From: Nocardia sp. NBC_01329
Lineage (GTDB): Bacteria > Actinomycetota > Actinomycetes > Mycobacteriales > Mycobacteriaceae
Assembly: GCF_035956715.1 (NCBI RefSeq)
Contig: NZ_CP108381.1
Location: forward strand, 5,426,001 to 5,490,000
Length of the DNA stretch: 64,000 nucleotides
Direction: 5' to 3'
A program made the translations under genes and the position numbers. How positions within the stretch are numbered: position 1 is the stretch's first letter; each line of letters starts with the position of its first letter. The notes beneath the pieces were generated by a model, which was given only the letters and a program-made list of their open reading frames with translations, was not told where the DNA came from and did no database searches. Of this stretch, positions 9,810-18,727 are shown one piece after another.

Positions 9810-10184
9810 ATGCCTGTGCCAGATCTGGGGCAATCGGCTGCTGTTCGCTTGTACGAGGCGGCGCGGGCCGGGGAGTTCCATATGTCCGAGGACGCGGCCC
9901 GCGGCCTCGCCGAATCCTGCGACCGGCTCGCCGAGCGGCTACAGCAGGCGCGGGAGGGTGCCGAGACCCTCACCGCCGTCCGCGGTTTTCCGGATCTCCC
10001 CTCGGGGCACGCGCTGAGCCAGGGCTTCGCCGCGAAGGGGCAGGAGTATCTGGACACCCTCCGAGCCTTCGAACAGACAGCGCTACGGCATAAAGCCGCG
10101 TATCTGGCGGCCGCGTCACTTTTCCTGGAAGCCGACGCCGCCAACAGCGCGGCCCTGATACGCACGGTGGCGGATACCGCATGA
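9810..10184 (+). CDS. EspC/PE-like type VII secretion target
   Basis: A 124-residue, Ala-rich, all-helical protein with the look of the ESX secretion-target (DUF2580/EspC) family. It has two long helices around a central turn and the segment GFAAKGQEYLDTLRAFEQTA. ATG 9810 is preceded by GGGGGAAGAAG, a good ribosome binding site. An upstream in-frame extension is not supported. It is followed after about 107 bp by a PPE-like protein and then by EspG, so it is probably the small partner that forms a heterodimer with the PPE-like product for export. No canonical C-terminal YxxxD/E signal is obvious, so pairing is inferred from context. Confidence 0.7.
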   Translation: MPVPDLGQSAAVRLYEAARAGEFHMSEDAARGLAESCDRLAERLQQAREGAETLTAVRGFPDLPSGHALSQGFAAKGQEYLDTLRAFEQTALRHKAAYLAAASLFLEADAANSAALIRTVADTA

Positions 10185-10291
10185 CATGCGGCAGTATATC
10201 GAATCACGCAGGGGTGCAGAAGAATTGAAACCATGCGGTCCGACGTGCCGTAACCGGTGCACGCCGGATCGATCGACCGAGGGGGCCGACA

Positions 10292-11869
10292 GTGGCGCAG
10301 CAGGGGCAACCGGACACGAGTGGGGCGGGCACGGATCCGGCCTACGTTCCCGACCGTGACGTATTCGACGCGTACACCCATCAGCAGATCTGGGACCTGG
10401 CGCGCGTCGCCCTGGCCCCGGCCGAACTGAGACGTATCGCCGATACTTGGGGTGATACCGCGAAGGCGGTGGAATCGGCATTCGATGAATTCGCCCGCGA
10501 TATCGCCCGATTCTCCGGCAGCTGGTCGGGCCTGTCGGCGACCACCGCGGTTCGGGCGGCGACCGCGTTCATCCACGACGGTGACGATGCCGTCTCCGTC
10601 TGCCGCGTCGTGGAGCAGTTGCTGTCGGCGGATTCCACCGCCGCCGAATCGGTACGCGCGGCGATACCACCGCCGCCCGGCCCCTATCGGCCCGATCCGG
10701 ACCCGGCTGTCGAAGCGGCCGGCGGTGCGCAGCGGCGCACGGCGTACAACACAGCCGCGGCCGCCCTAACCGCCGACGCCCAGGACGCCATGACCTTCGG
10801 CTACAACCCGACGATCCCGGCCAGCGGCGACAACGTCCCACGATTCCCCGCCCCGCTGGACCGGGCCCCGCTGGGCGACCGGCCCATTGCGGGAGCTCCG
10901 GTAGCGACGGACCCCTCCGCAACACCGCCACCCACGGGCTCCGACCGGATTCGTACCCCGGCCGGCCGGGAATCCGATCCTGCGCCATCCGCGGACCCGC
11001 AGACGGGACCGAGGCCCGGAACAAACGAATCGGCGAGCGGCCCGAGTGCGGCGGGCCCGGAAAACACCGAACCACCAGCCGATACGCCACGACCGGATAC
11101 CGGCGCACCGGGTAGCGACTATCCATCCGAACCGGCAGACCGATCCGATGCGGATGGTCCCGCCCCTGGAAGGGACGTCACCGCCCCGGCAGCGAGCGAC
11201 GAACCTGTCGTGAAACGCTCAGCCGTGGAAAGCGCCGCGGTCACCGATCAGCCACGATCACAGTCCACCACATCGGCGGGCACGACCGCCGTCACCGACC
11301 GACCCGATCCGGTCACCACCCGGACAGCAATGCCACACCGGTCACCGACGCCGAGTGGATGGGGTCCGGCGGGAACAAGTGGTGGCAGCGACACCACCGG
11401 TGCGCCACCCGCACCGGCTGCCGCAGGTGGCGGCAACCGCCCCGGCCCGATCAATTCGCCGGCGCCTGCGGCATCCCAATTGCCTTCCTCCGCGACAGGT
11501 TCCGATACCGGCACCGGCCAGCGCGCCGGCCACAGCGAGCAGATCGCACGGTCGGCGCAGCCGCGGGCGGCCACCGAAGCGGCCCGCGAATCGCTCGGCA
11601 CAGCGAACACCGGGCCGGATACCGCGGCAAATGACAAATCCGAACAACCTCCCGGAGGGCGTGCGGCGCGACCGACCGGGCTCCCCTTACCCATCGCCGC
11701 GAGACCCTTACCGTCTCGCGAGCCCGAGCGGGAACGCACCGGCCCGGACTATCTGCGCGCACCCAACGAGCAACTGACCGACACCCCGCCCACCGCCCCA
11801 CCGGTATTCGGTGAGTACTCCGACGAAGAGAAACCGGACAGGACCGCATCTGGTGGCGGGAGCCGCTGA
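10292..11869 (+). CDS. PPE/WXG-like type VII secretion substrate with long disordered tail
   Basis: A 525-residue protein starting at GTG 10292 behind GAGGGGG. Residues 1-180 form a helical PPE/WXG-like domain with the turn motif GSWSGLSA (about residues 72-79). From about 190 to the end it is a Pro/Ser/Thr/Gly-rich low-complexity region with many PAPAA, PSAT and TGAP stretches, ending in an Arg/Glu-rich tail. Such an architecture matches secreted ESX substrates of Nocardia and mycobacteria that carry a variable C-terminus. The stop overlaps the EspG start (TGATG), implying coupled expression with its chaperone. No ESX core genes (eccB, eccC, eccD, mycP) are in the window. Confidence 0.75.
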   Translation: MAQQGQPDTSGAGTDPAYVPDRDVFDAYTHQQIWDLARVALAPAELRRIADTWGDTAKAVESAFDEFARDIARFSGSWSGLSATTAVRAATAFIHDGDDAVSVCRVVEQLLSADSTAAESVRAAIPPPPGPYRPDPDPAVEAAGGAQRRTAYNTAAAALTADAQDAMTFGYNPTIPASGDNVPRFPAPLDRAPLGDRPIAGAPVATDPSATPPPTGSDRIRTPAGRESDPAPSADPQTGPRPGTNESASGPSAAGPENTEPPADTPRPDTGAPGSDYPSEPADRSDADGPAPGRDVTAPAASDEPVVKRSAVESAAVTDQPRSQSTTSAGTTAVTDRPDPVTTRTAMPHRSPTPSGWGPAGTSGGSDTTGAPPAPAAAGGGNRPGPINSPAPAASQLPSSATGSDTGTGQRAGHSEQIARSAQPRAATEAARESLGTANTGPDTAANDKSEQPPGGRAARPTGLPLPIAARPLPSREPERERTGPDYLRAPNEQLTDTPPTAPPVFGEYSDEEKPDRTASGGGSR

Positions 11870-12585
11870 TGGAATGGGTGTTCACGCCGGACGAGTTCGG
11901 TCATATCTGGCAGACCGAGACCGGACTCGACCGGCGGCCCCACCCGATAGACCTCGCCCCGCGCGGGACCGTCACCACCGAGCGCGCCAGAGCCGCACTC
12001 GAACTGGAACGGCGTTTCCCACCCAACCACGATGCCGATCTCACCGGTACGCTGCGGTTCCTGGCTCGCACCGACGTGACACGGGTGACCGTGTTCGGCG
12101 ACGAATTCGACGGAGACCTGCGCCGACCGGACCCGATCCTGGCGCTCGCCGTCGCCTTCGGGAACTGGGGTGCGGTGATTCACGCACACTCCGAGCAGGT
12201 GAACGTCACAGCCTGTCACGCGCGGAACATCGGAAAACATCTCGCCACCACGCTGGGACCGATGGGGCCGGGAACCCTTCCGGCCATGCGGGAGCCACGC
12301 GAGGCCGTCCTGTGCCCGAGCCCGGGTCCGGGGGAATCCGGCCGGGCAGCCGCCCGAGCCGAGCGGCTCCGGGAGATCCTGCACCGGCCGATCGACGCGC
12401 GTGGTTTCTTCACAATCACCGTCACCCCGGACGATCCGATGTCGCCGCCGCCGGCACATCGCACCTGGCTGGATTTCACCGGTGACGGCCGCTATCTACT
12501 GAGTGCGGGCAGCCATCTGACACTCACCCCGGTCGGCGAATCCGATCTGGCCGCCGAACTCACCCGGATGGCGCATATCCGCTGA
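11869..12585 (+). CDS. espG: ESX secretion-associated protein EspG
   Basis: A 238-residue cytosolic chaperone of the EspG family, which binds the tip of PPE proteins and delivers PE-PPE dimers to a type VII secretion ATPase. It shows the family start (MEWVFTPDEFGHIWQ), the beta-strand pattern LRFLARTDVTRVTVFG, and a C-terminal RGFFTITV...HRTWLDFTGDGRYLL region. The length is slightly below mycobacterial EspG proteins (around 280-300). The start codon overlaps the PPE-like stop. It is the strongest evidence that the two upstream proteins are type VII secretion substrates. Which ESX system it serves cannot be told from this window. Confidence 0.82.
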   Translation: MEWVFTPDEFGHIWQTETGLDRRPHPIDLAPRGTVTTERARAALELERRFPPNHDADLTGTLRFLARTDVTRVTVFGDEFDGDLRRPDPILALAVAFGNWGAVIHAHSEQVNVTACHARNIGKHLATTLGPMGPGTLPAMREPREAVLCPSPGPGESGRAAARAERLREILHRPIDARGFFTITVTPDDPMSPPPAHRTWLDFTGDGRYLLSAGSHLTLTPVGESDLAAELTRMAHIR

Positions 12586-12607
12586 CCCGGACGGCACCGG
12601 ACAGGGA

Positions 12608-13180
12608 TCATTTCTGCTTGGCGGCTGCCTTCATCTGCTTCTTGAACGCACGAACCTCGAGCAGAGTCTCCCCATCGACGATATCGGCGGCCGAACGCCG
12701 CGAGTCCGGCTCGGAATAGTCCCCCGCCGCAGCTTCCCATCCGGCGGGTCGCACGCCCAGTTGCTTACCGAGCAGGGCGAGGAATATCCGGGCCTTCTGG
12801 TCGCCGTATCCGGGCAGCGCCTTCAATCGCTGCAACACCTCTTCGCCGTCGGGATCTCCGGCTGTCCAGATCGCTGCCACGTCTCCGTCGTAGTTCTCGA
12901 TCACGTAGCGCGCGAGATCCTGGATCCGGCGCGCCATGGAACGGCCATAGCGATGGATGGCGGGCGGAGTAGCCGCCATCTCCTCGAACTCCGCCGGATC
13001 CGCGGCGGCGATCGCACGGATATCCAGCCCGCCCATCCGGTCGGCGATCTTCTTGGGGCCCCGAAAGGCATGCTCGAGCGGGTACTGCTGGTCCAGGAGC
13101 ATCCCGATCACCAACGCCAGCGAACTCTCCGACAGCAGCTCATCGGCCTCGGGCTCCTGCGCCAGACACAACTTGGCCAT
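12608..13180 (-). CDS. HhH-GPD base-excision DNA repair family protein
   Basis: A 190-residue protein of the endonuclease III / HhH-GPD type. The helix-hairpin-helix region reads LKALPGYGDQKARIFLALLGK (about residues 125-145), and the N-terminal helices include SLALVIGMLLDQQYPLEHAF. It is shorter than EndoIII and shows no iron-sulfur cysteine cluster, matching the small actinobacterial HhH-GPD family annotated as base-excision repair proteins. I chose ATG 13180 because GAGGAG sits seven bases upstream, although an in-frame upstream ATG at 13219 exists. It is convergent with espG. Confidence 0.82.
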   Translation of the reverse strand: MAKLCLAQEPEADELLSESSLALVIGMLLDQQYPLEHAFRGPKKIADRMGGLDIRAIAAADPAEFEEMAATPPAIHRYGRSMARRIQDLARYVIENYDGDVAAIWTAGDPDGEEVLQRLKALPGYGDQKARIFLALLGKQLGVRPAGWEAAAGDYSEPDSRRSAADIVDGETLLEVRAFKKQMKAAAKQK

Positions 13181-13297
13181 GCCGTGCTCCTCACCGTCGA
13201 CTACCAGCGATGATCCCATGCCGGACCTCCGCCTTCACTCCGGCCATGCGCGGTCTATAGATGGGCTTCGTCCAGCTGCACCCATTAGGCTCGCCCC

Positions 13298-14155
13298 ATG
13301 CCACACACGGCCACAGAGCCACCCACCACACTGGATGGACACGGAACCATGGACAGTTTCGGGTTACGCCCCGACCGTTTCGATGCCGCGGGCCAGGATC
13401 AGCTGGTCGACATCCGCGATCTACAGGCCACGCTGCCGGGGCTCACCCGGCTACGCGACTGGGCGCACGAAGCTCTCGCGCTGCAGCCCGGTGAGCACGC
13501 GGTCGATATCGGTTCCGGCACCGGATCGGAGGTGATCACCTTCTCAGGCGCCGTGGGGCCCACCGGCACCGCCGCGGGCGTGGAACCCGACCCGAACCTG
13601 CTCGCCACCGCCCAAGCGCGCGCCACCGAGGCGCGTTCGCCGGCCACCTTCCATTCCGGTGACGCCTACGGTGTGCCGTTCGGACCCGAAACCTTCGACG
13701 CGGTGCTGTGCGAGCGGGTCTTCCAGCATCTGACCGCGCCCGCCCGGGCCGCCCGGGAGATCGCCCGAGTGCTGCGCCCCGGTGGCCGGGCCGTCGTGAT
13801 GGACGCCGACTGGGGTTCGGCGATCGTGCACCCCGGAGACCACCGGGTGATCCGCGAGGTCGTGGACACTCTCGTATCCGCCACCACAAATCCCTATTCG
13901 GGCCGCCTACTGGCCGGGCTGTTGACCGCGGCCGGTCTGGAGGTGGAGAGCACTGGTTCGCAGGCGCTGGTCCAGGACCGCTCGGTCGGGGCCGGTGCGC
14001 TGGTCAGCCGGGTTTCGGCGATGGCGGTGGCTCGGCGGTTGATCACCGAGGCCGATCGCGAGAAACTACTCGGTGATCTGGCCCGGGGCGCCGCGGTCGG
14101 TGATATCCACCTCTCGGTGACCATGTTCGCCGTACACGTCCGCAAACCCGCCTGA
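13298..14155 (+). CDS. Class I SAM-dependent methyltransferase
   Basis: A 285-residue UbiE-like methyltransferase. Motif I is VDIGSGTGSEV (about residues 67-77), followed by an acidic GVEPDPNLL motif, the DAVLCERVFQHL segment, and the post-motif LRPGGRAVVMDADWG. The acceptor could be a small molecule or lipid, since the sequence gives no specificity. A possible alternative start is the in-frame ATG at 13349. It is convergent with the aspartate aminotransferase gene, whose stop lies 20 bp away. Confidence 0.85.
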   Translation: MPHTATEPPTTLDGHGTMDSFGLRPDRFDAAGQDQLVDIRDLQATLPGLTRLRDWAHEALALQPGEHAVDIGSGTGSEVITFSGAVGPTGTAAGVEPDPNLLATAQARATEARSPATFHSGDAYGVPFGPETFDAVLCERVFQHLTAPARAAREIARVLRPGGRAVVMDADWGSAIVHPGDHRVIREVVDTLVSATTNPYSGRLLAGLLTAAGLEVESTGSQALVQDRSVGAGALVSRVSAMAVARRLITEADREKLLGDLARGAAVGDIHLSVTMFAVHVRKPA

Positions 14156-14175
14156 CCTGCGCCTGAACATCCGGC

Positions 14176-15462
14176 CTACTTCAATAGTTTCTCGGCGGCT
14201 GCCAGCAGCACGCAGGTCGCGAGGCCGTCCATGGCCCGCTCCAGCTCCGGCAGCGCCGGGAAACTGGGCGCGATCCGGATGTTCTTGTCCTCCACGTCCT
14301 TTTTGTACGGGAAGGCCGAACCAGCTGCGGTCAGCGCGATTCCGGCAGCCTTCGCCAGTTCGATCACGCGGGCGGCCGTACCCTCCAGCACATCGAGGCT
14401 GACGAAATATCCCCCCTTGGGCTCGGTCCAGGATGCGACCTTGGAGGCACCCAGACGTTCCTCGAGGATCCGCAACACGAGCGCGAACTTCGGTTCCAGG
14501 ATCGCGCGATGCTTCTGCATATGCGCCCGCACTCCGGCGGCGTCGGTGAAGAACCGGAGGTGCCGCAGCTGGTTGACCTTGTCCGGGCCGATGCTCTTCT
14601 TCCCGGCATGCCCCAGGTACCAGTTCAGGTTCCCGGTCGAGGCGCCGAAGAAGCTCACCCCGGACCCGGCGAAGGTGATCTTGGACGTCGAGGCGAAGAC
14701 CAAGGGCCGGTGTGGGTTTCCCGCCGCGGCGGCCATCGACAGAACGTCCAGCACCGGCGCCGCGGTATCGGTGAGCGGGTGCACGGCATAAGCGTTGTCC
14801 CAGAACAACCGAAAATCGGGCGCTGCGGCCGGTATCGAAACCAGTTCGCGCACCACATCTTCGGAGAACACGACACCGGTCGGGTTCGAATAGTTCGGAA
14901 CCGCCCACATGCCCTTGATCTGCGGATCTTCGGCGAGTAGTTCGGCGACGACCCGGGTATCGGGTCCGTTGTGCCGCATCGGAACTGTGATCATCTCGAA
15001 GCCCAGCGATTCGGTGATCGCGAAGTGCCGATCGTAACCGGGGCTGGGGCACAGGAATTTCACCGTCGGCTCATCCGCCCACCGGCGCGGCGAATCGGGA
15101 AGCCCGAACAGCGTGGCGAAGGCGATGGTGTCGTGCATCAACTCCAGGCTGGCGTTGTTACCGGCGATCAGATTGTCGACGCCGATACCGAGCAGTTCGC
15201 CGAAGATGGCACGCAACTCCGGAAGTCCGTGCAGCCCACCGTAGTTACGGCAGTCGGTCCCGGTTCCATCGCGGAAGTCACCGTCGCCGGGCAGCGACAG
15301 CAGGGCCGAGGAAAGGGCGAGTTGTTCCGGCGAGGGCTTTCCCCGGGTCAGATCGAGGGTGAGCTGAGCTGCCTGCAGTGTCGCGTAGTTCGCGGACTGG
15401 AGTTCGTGCTCGGCGGCGAGTTCCTCGGGACTCATCAAACCGATCTGCGTTTGCCGGGGCAT
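14176..15462 (-). CDS. aspC: Aspartate aminotransferase (Rv3722c type)
   Basis: A 428-residue PLP-dependent aminotransferase of the MocR-like subgroup, closely resembling mycobacterial Rv3722c, which is the main aspartate aminotransferase in M. tuberculosis and feeds nitrogen from glutamate to aspartate. Visible motifs are LDLTRGKPSPEQL near the N-terminus, NYSNPTG (substrate carboxylate/PLP contact), WDNAYAVHPL, the Schiff-base lysine in ASTSKITFAGSG, and IRIAPSFPAL at the C-terminus. ATG 15462 was chosen because GGAAAGG lies about ten bases upstream, and a TTG at 15480 is a weaker alternative. The neighbourhood (dnaX, SRP RNA, tRNA-Ser) is conserved with mycobacteria. Confidence 0.93.
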   Translation of the reverse strand: MPRQTQIGLMSPEELAAEHELQSANYATLQAAQLTLDLTRGKPSPEQLALSSALLSLPGDGDFRDGTGTDCRNYGGLHGLPELRAIFGELLGIGVDNLIAGNNASLELMHDTIAFATLFGLPDSPRRWADEPTVKFLCPSPGYDRHFAITESLGFEMITVPMRHNGPDTRVVAELLAEDPQIKGMWAVPNYSNPTGVVFSEDVVRELVSIPAAAPDFRLFWDNAYAVHPLTDTAAPVLDVLSMAAAAGNPHRPLVFASTSKITFAGSGVSFFGASTGNLNWYLGHAGKKSIGPDKVNQLRHLRFFTDAAGVRAHMQKHRAILEPKFALVLRILEERLGASKVASWTEPKGGYFVSLDVLEGTAARVIELAKAAGIALTAAGSAFPYKKDVEDKNIRIAPSFPALPELERAMDGLATCVLLAAAEKLLK

Positions 15463-15612
15463 CCTGGACAGCCTTTCCAACTACCTGCTGAGGTGTATTC
15501 GCTTACGGGCGGCCACTGGGTCCGGCCGCCCCGAGCCACGTTACCCGGGCAAGCGCTGCCACCGGGAGCCGTCGGGATTCTGTGTTTTCTGCCCCGCCTT
15601 CGGCGGGGCGGG

Positions 15613-15753
15613 TCGGGGCCCTCGTGACCCCGACTCTGTGGATGGCGCCGCCTTCGGCGTTGCGTCGGGGCCTTCGTGAACCCTGCTCTTCACTTCAGCG
15701 CTGGGTCGCCGCGCTGCATCGCTTCGTCGCTCCGGAACCGGGGCGGGCCCCGA
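15613..15753 (-). repeat. 89-bp hairpin repeat (inverted copy) with partial copy
   Basis: A full copy at 15665-15753 is the reverse complement of the two copies at 17404-17492 and 17526-17614. It begins TCGGGGCC and ends GGGCCCCGA. A fragment of another copy occupies 15613-15631. Short CGCC-TTCG-GGCG hairpins separate the copies. The remaining sequence to 16020 has no recognisable gene, although CCGACCATC...GGAGGTGGG-like stretches recur at about 15767 and 15897. Confidence 0.75.
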
Positions 15754-16021
15754 CCACGGATACCGACCATCCATGGGATGTGGAAGGTGGGTGGGGAATA
15801 CCTCATGAGCAGCGTGGGAGACCGACGATCCGGGATGTGCTCTGTTGCTGCGCTTCGTCACCGCGGGACCGGGGGAGGTCTCCGGGCACGGGAGCCGACC
15901 ATCAGGAGTGCGTGGAGGTGGGCGTCCTGTGCTCGATCACATGAGGAGGGCACAACACTGTAGGTGCTCAATGGTCACCGATCTATGGACGGCCGACCGC
16001 ACGTCGCATGATCTGAAGTAA

Positions 16022-16111
16022 GGGGACCCCGCGCACCCGACAGAGCCCGTTGACCCTTGCTGCCTTCCGGCCCTGGGGGAGTTCACAGGATGCGCGCCGC
16101 GCGGGATCCGT
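16022..16111 (-). ncRNA. ffs: Signal recognition particle RNA, small bacterial type
   Basis: The minus strand contains the universally conserved SRP domain IV core GGGCCGGAAGGCAGCAAGGG, including the GGAA tetraloop and the asymmetric loop that bind Ffh. The flanks pair as a long stem: GGATCCCGCGC at the 5' side with GCGCGGGGTCC at the 3' side. The roughly 90-nt size fits actinobacterial 4.5S-type RNA, which targets nascent membrane proteins with Ffh. The ends are estimated from pairing. Its position beside the aspartate aminotransferase and tRNA-Ser agrees with mycobacteria. Confidence 0.93.
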
Positions 16112-16255
16112 CGGCCAGTGTAGCGGCTACTCACGATCGTGCACCGCAGGGGGCGGTATTGCCCGCGCCGGGCCGGGCGCGAGAGGGCCCTGTGCTCGCT
16201 ACCATTCTTCCGAGCCGGAGGGGATATTCCCTCACCACATGAGGGGATGACGAGG

Positions 16256-17254
16256 ATGACCGAGGAGAATCCGCCGGAGCACGAGCGCGCGGAACAGACT
16301 AAGTGGTGGGAGACGCCGGGCGGCGGGGCCGGCGAAGTGGGGCCGGGCGTCGATCCGACGATGGTGAACCCGAATGCGGCCGCGCAGTTCCCCAGCGATC
16401 AGAATCCGCATGTGGCGCCCCCGTACTCGAGCGGGCAACAGCAGCAGCACCCGAGCGGCCACCAGCAGTACCCGAGCGGGCAGCAACAGCACTCAAGCGG
16501 CCAACAGCAGTACCCGAGCGGGCAGCAGTATGCGGGCGGACAACCGCCGTATCCGGCCTCCGGCCCCACCTGGCAGTCCGGGCAGCCCGCTTTTCCGGGT
16601 CCCACCGGATACGGGGCCGCCGCGGCCGCCCGTTCGCGGTCGAAGAACAACACCGCCCTGATCGTGGTCGGTGTAGTGCTGTTCGTGATCCTGCTCATCT
16701 GTGGAATCGGGGGTATCGCGCTGGTGAACTCCGACTCGGGGTCGGAGGCGACGGACGGTGACTACAGCATGAAGGGCGTGACCAATGCCTGTGACCTGGT
16801 CGACGCCTCGGTCCTGGACCAATGGGCCGCGAACCCGGACGAAACGACCCATCAGGAGAACGCCCCGGAGAGTTACGGGGGTGGATCGCTCAACTGCCAG
16901 GTGAGCAAAGAGGGCACCGATTCCAACAGTGGCCGGCTCTCCTTCGACGTCGCCTTCGACAGCGAATACGGCTCCTACGGCTATGACGATTGGAAGAAAT
17001 CCGATACCGCCACCACCGGCACCGACTACGCCTCCGGCGCGGTGACCGGCGTGGGCGACGCGGCCTACTACTCGTCCGAGGTCACCGACTATTCGTCGTT
17101 CCAGACCCTGGACTACACGGTCGCGGCGAAGGCAGGCAATGCCTCGGTCAAGGTGAACATGTACATCACCTACGACGGTGTGGTGGACCGGTCGACAGTG
17201 GACCGGATCTGCAAGGACCAGGTCCGCAAGGCTCTCGACGAATTGCGCGAGTAG
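16256..17254 (+). CDS. Single-pass membrane protein with Gln-rich repeats, unknown function
   Basis: A 332-residue protein. Residues 1-120 are cytosolic and low in complexity, with repeated YPSGQQ/HPSGHQQ units encoded by tandem CAGCAGTACCCGAGCGGG-like DNA. One membrane helix follows a basic RSRSKNN stop (about 130-152, ALIVVGVVLFVILLICGIGG). The exported domain contains three cysteines (ACDLV, NCQVS, ICKDQ) and resembles DUF3558-like actinobacterial cell-envelope proteins. ATG 16256 has GAGGGG nine bases upstream, and ATG 16247 is an in-frame alternative. I do not recognise a specific function. Confidence 0.75.
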   Translation: MTEENPPEHERAEQTKWWETPGGGAGEVGPGVDPTMVNPNAAAQFPSDQNPHVAPPYSSGQQQQHPSGHQQYPSGQQQHSSGQQQYPSGQQYAGGQPPYPASGPTWQSGQPAFPGPTGYGAAAAARSRSKNNTALIVVGVVLFVILLICGIGGIALVNSDSGSEATDGDYSMKGVTNACDLVDASVLDQWAANPDETTHQENAPESYGGGSLNCQVSKEGTDSNSGRLSFDVAFDSEYGSYGYDDWKKSDTATTGTDYASGAVTGVGDAAYYSSEVTDYSSFQTLDYTVAAKAGNASVKVNMYITYDGVVDRSTVDRICKDQVRKALDELRE

Positions 17255-17403
17255 CCGCCTCGACCGCTCACGCAGGTTCCGGGCCGGGCTGGTTCCGCAG
17301 CGATACGACCGCCCGCTGAACACCGAGCACCGCTGAACACCGAGCACCGCAACACACCTCCCCCTCGGAACCGCCCGCTCCCTCGGATCGAGGGCTTCTC
17401 TGG

Positions 17404-17614
17404 TCGGGGCCCGCCCCGGTTCTGGAGCGACAGAGCGAAGGAGCGCAGCGACTGAGCGCAGGAGTGAAGAACCGGGGTCACGAGGGCCCCGACAGCCCCG
17501 CCGAAGGCGGGGCAAACAAACACAGTCGGGGCCCGCCCCGGTTCTGGAGCGACGAAGCGATGGAGCGCAGCGACTGAGCGTAGGAGTGAAGAACCGGGGT
17601 TAATAGGGCCCCGA
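17404..17614 (+). repeat. Two tandem copies of an 89-bp hairpin repeat
   Basis: Copies at 17404-17492 and 17526-17614 are nearly identical. Each starts TCGGGGCCCGCCCCGGTTCT and ends AGAACCGGGG...GGGCCCCGA, so the termini are inverted repeats that can fold into a long hairpin around a GAGCG-rich centre. Smaller CCCCGCC-GAA-GGCGGGG hairpins follow each copy (17496-17512 and about 17654-17671). An inverted copy lies at 15665-15753. The span 17255-17720 has no gene otherwise. Confidence 0.8.
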
Positions 17615-17720
17615 CCCGCGACGCCGGAGGCGGCGCCATATACACAGCCCCCGCCCCGCCGAAGGCGGGGCAATATACACAGAAACCGCCGGTGGGGATT
17701 CCCTACCGGCGGCTTCGTTG

Positions 17721-17806
17721 CGGAGGATGCGGGATTCGAACCCGCGAGGGCTGTTAACCCAACCCGCGTTCCAGGCGAGCGCCATAGGCCACTAGGCGAA
17801 TCCTCC
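17721..17806 (-). tRNA. tRNA-Ser(GGA)
   Basis: The cloverleaf reads GGAGGAT...ATCCTCC for the acceptor stem, with anticodon loop CTGGAAC (anticodon GGA), a long class II variable arm and GGGTTCGAATCCC T-arm. The discriminator is G and CCA is not encoded. It decodes UCC/UCU. Confidence 0.95.
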
Positions 17807-17998
17807 GCCGAGCAGCATACCTGCCACCCCGCCGCATCGTGAAAACGCCCGCTCAGCCCGCATCCGACGGCCGGTCCGCGATCGGCACCGAGGCGGGATT
17901 CATAGCATGAATCCCGTTACCCTGCAAGATATCCAGTAGTTTCGCGCCCTGATCATCCAATTGTGACGGCCGTCGCGCCTGCTCGCGCCGACGGTGCC

Positions 17999-18700
17999 AT
18001 GATGGGCGCCGTGGATCCCCAGGTGATCGAAGTCGTTCAGAGTTCCCCGGCTTGGTGGCAGTCGTGGCTGCCGCTGCTCGGTTCGCTCATCCTCGGCGGG
18101 GTGGCCGTGATCGCGGTACTGGTCAACAACCGGACGAACCGGGACGCGATCGTCGCTGCCGACGAGCGCGCTCAGCGGACGCTGTCCGCGGCGGCCCAGC
18201 AGCAGAACGACAGTGCGAAACGTCAGGTCGATACGACCCGGCTGCAGCTCGATGCAGCTCATCACCAGGTGGAGTCCGCGCATGCGGTGGCGCTCGGGCA
18301 GGCCGGTGAGAACTGGCGACGGGGCACCGTGGTCGCTACGATCGCCGATTCGCTGGGTATGTCCGGTCGGATCTGTCAGGCGCTACGGCGGGATGAGGAC
18401 TGGACCGATGAGCTCATCGGCGATCTGATCCATGATTTGGAGGATGGTTCGGAACGGGCCAATGTGCTGCGCCTGGTGGGTTCGGACCAGCACTACAAGC
18501 AGTGGCGCCGGATGGCCGATACGCTCTCTGATGCGCTGTTGGCCGCGCTCACGCTGCAGCGTAAGAAGCTGCAGGACGCCCCGGCCGAGGAGATCCGCGC
18601 CGCCCGCGATCATAAGAACCAGCTGCTGGGCGAGGTTCGGGCAGCCGAGCGCGAACTCATCGGCGCCACCCGCGAAGAGCTGGATATCGAACCGAACTGA
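17999..18700 (+). CDS. Membrane-anchored coiled-coil protein, unknown function
   Basis: A 233-residue protein with one N-terminal membrane helix (about residues 20-42, WLPLLGSLILGGVAVIAVLV) and then a long helical, probably coiled-coil cytoplasmic region rich in Ala, Gln, Arg and Glu (repeated AAQQQN, HHQVESAHAV, RAAERELIGATREEL). ATG 17999 is used, and a GTG at 17963 would add 12 residues. It resembles short, membrane-tethered coiled-coil proteins of unknown function that occur sporadically in actinomycetes. It is convergent with the acyltransferase gene and sits directly beyond tRNA-Ser(GGA), a place where insertions often occur. Confidence 0.65.
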   Translation: MMGAVDPQVIEVVQSSPAWWQSWLPLLGSLILGGVAVIAVLVNNRTNRDAIVAADERAQRTLSAAAQQQNDSAKRQVDTTRLQLDAAHHQVESAHAVALGQAGENWRRGTVVATIADSLGMSGRICQALRRDEDWTDELIGDLIHDLEDGSERANVLRLVGSDQHYKQWRRMADTLSDALLAALTLQRKKLQDAPAEEIRAARDHKNQLLGEVRAAERELIGATREELDIEPN

Positions 18701-18727
18701 CCGATCCGGCCGGCTCCGGCGCCATGC

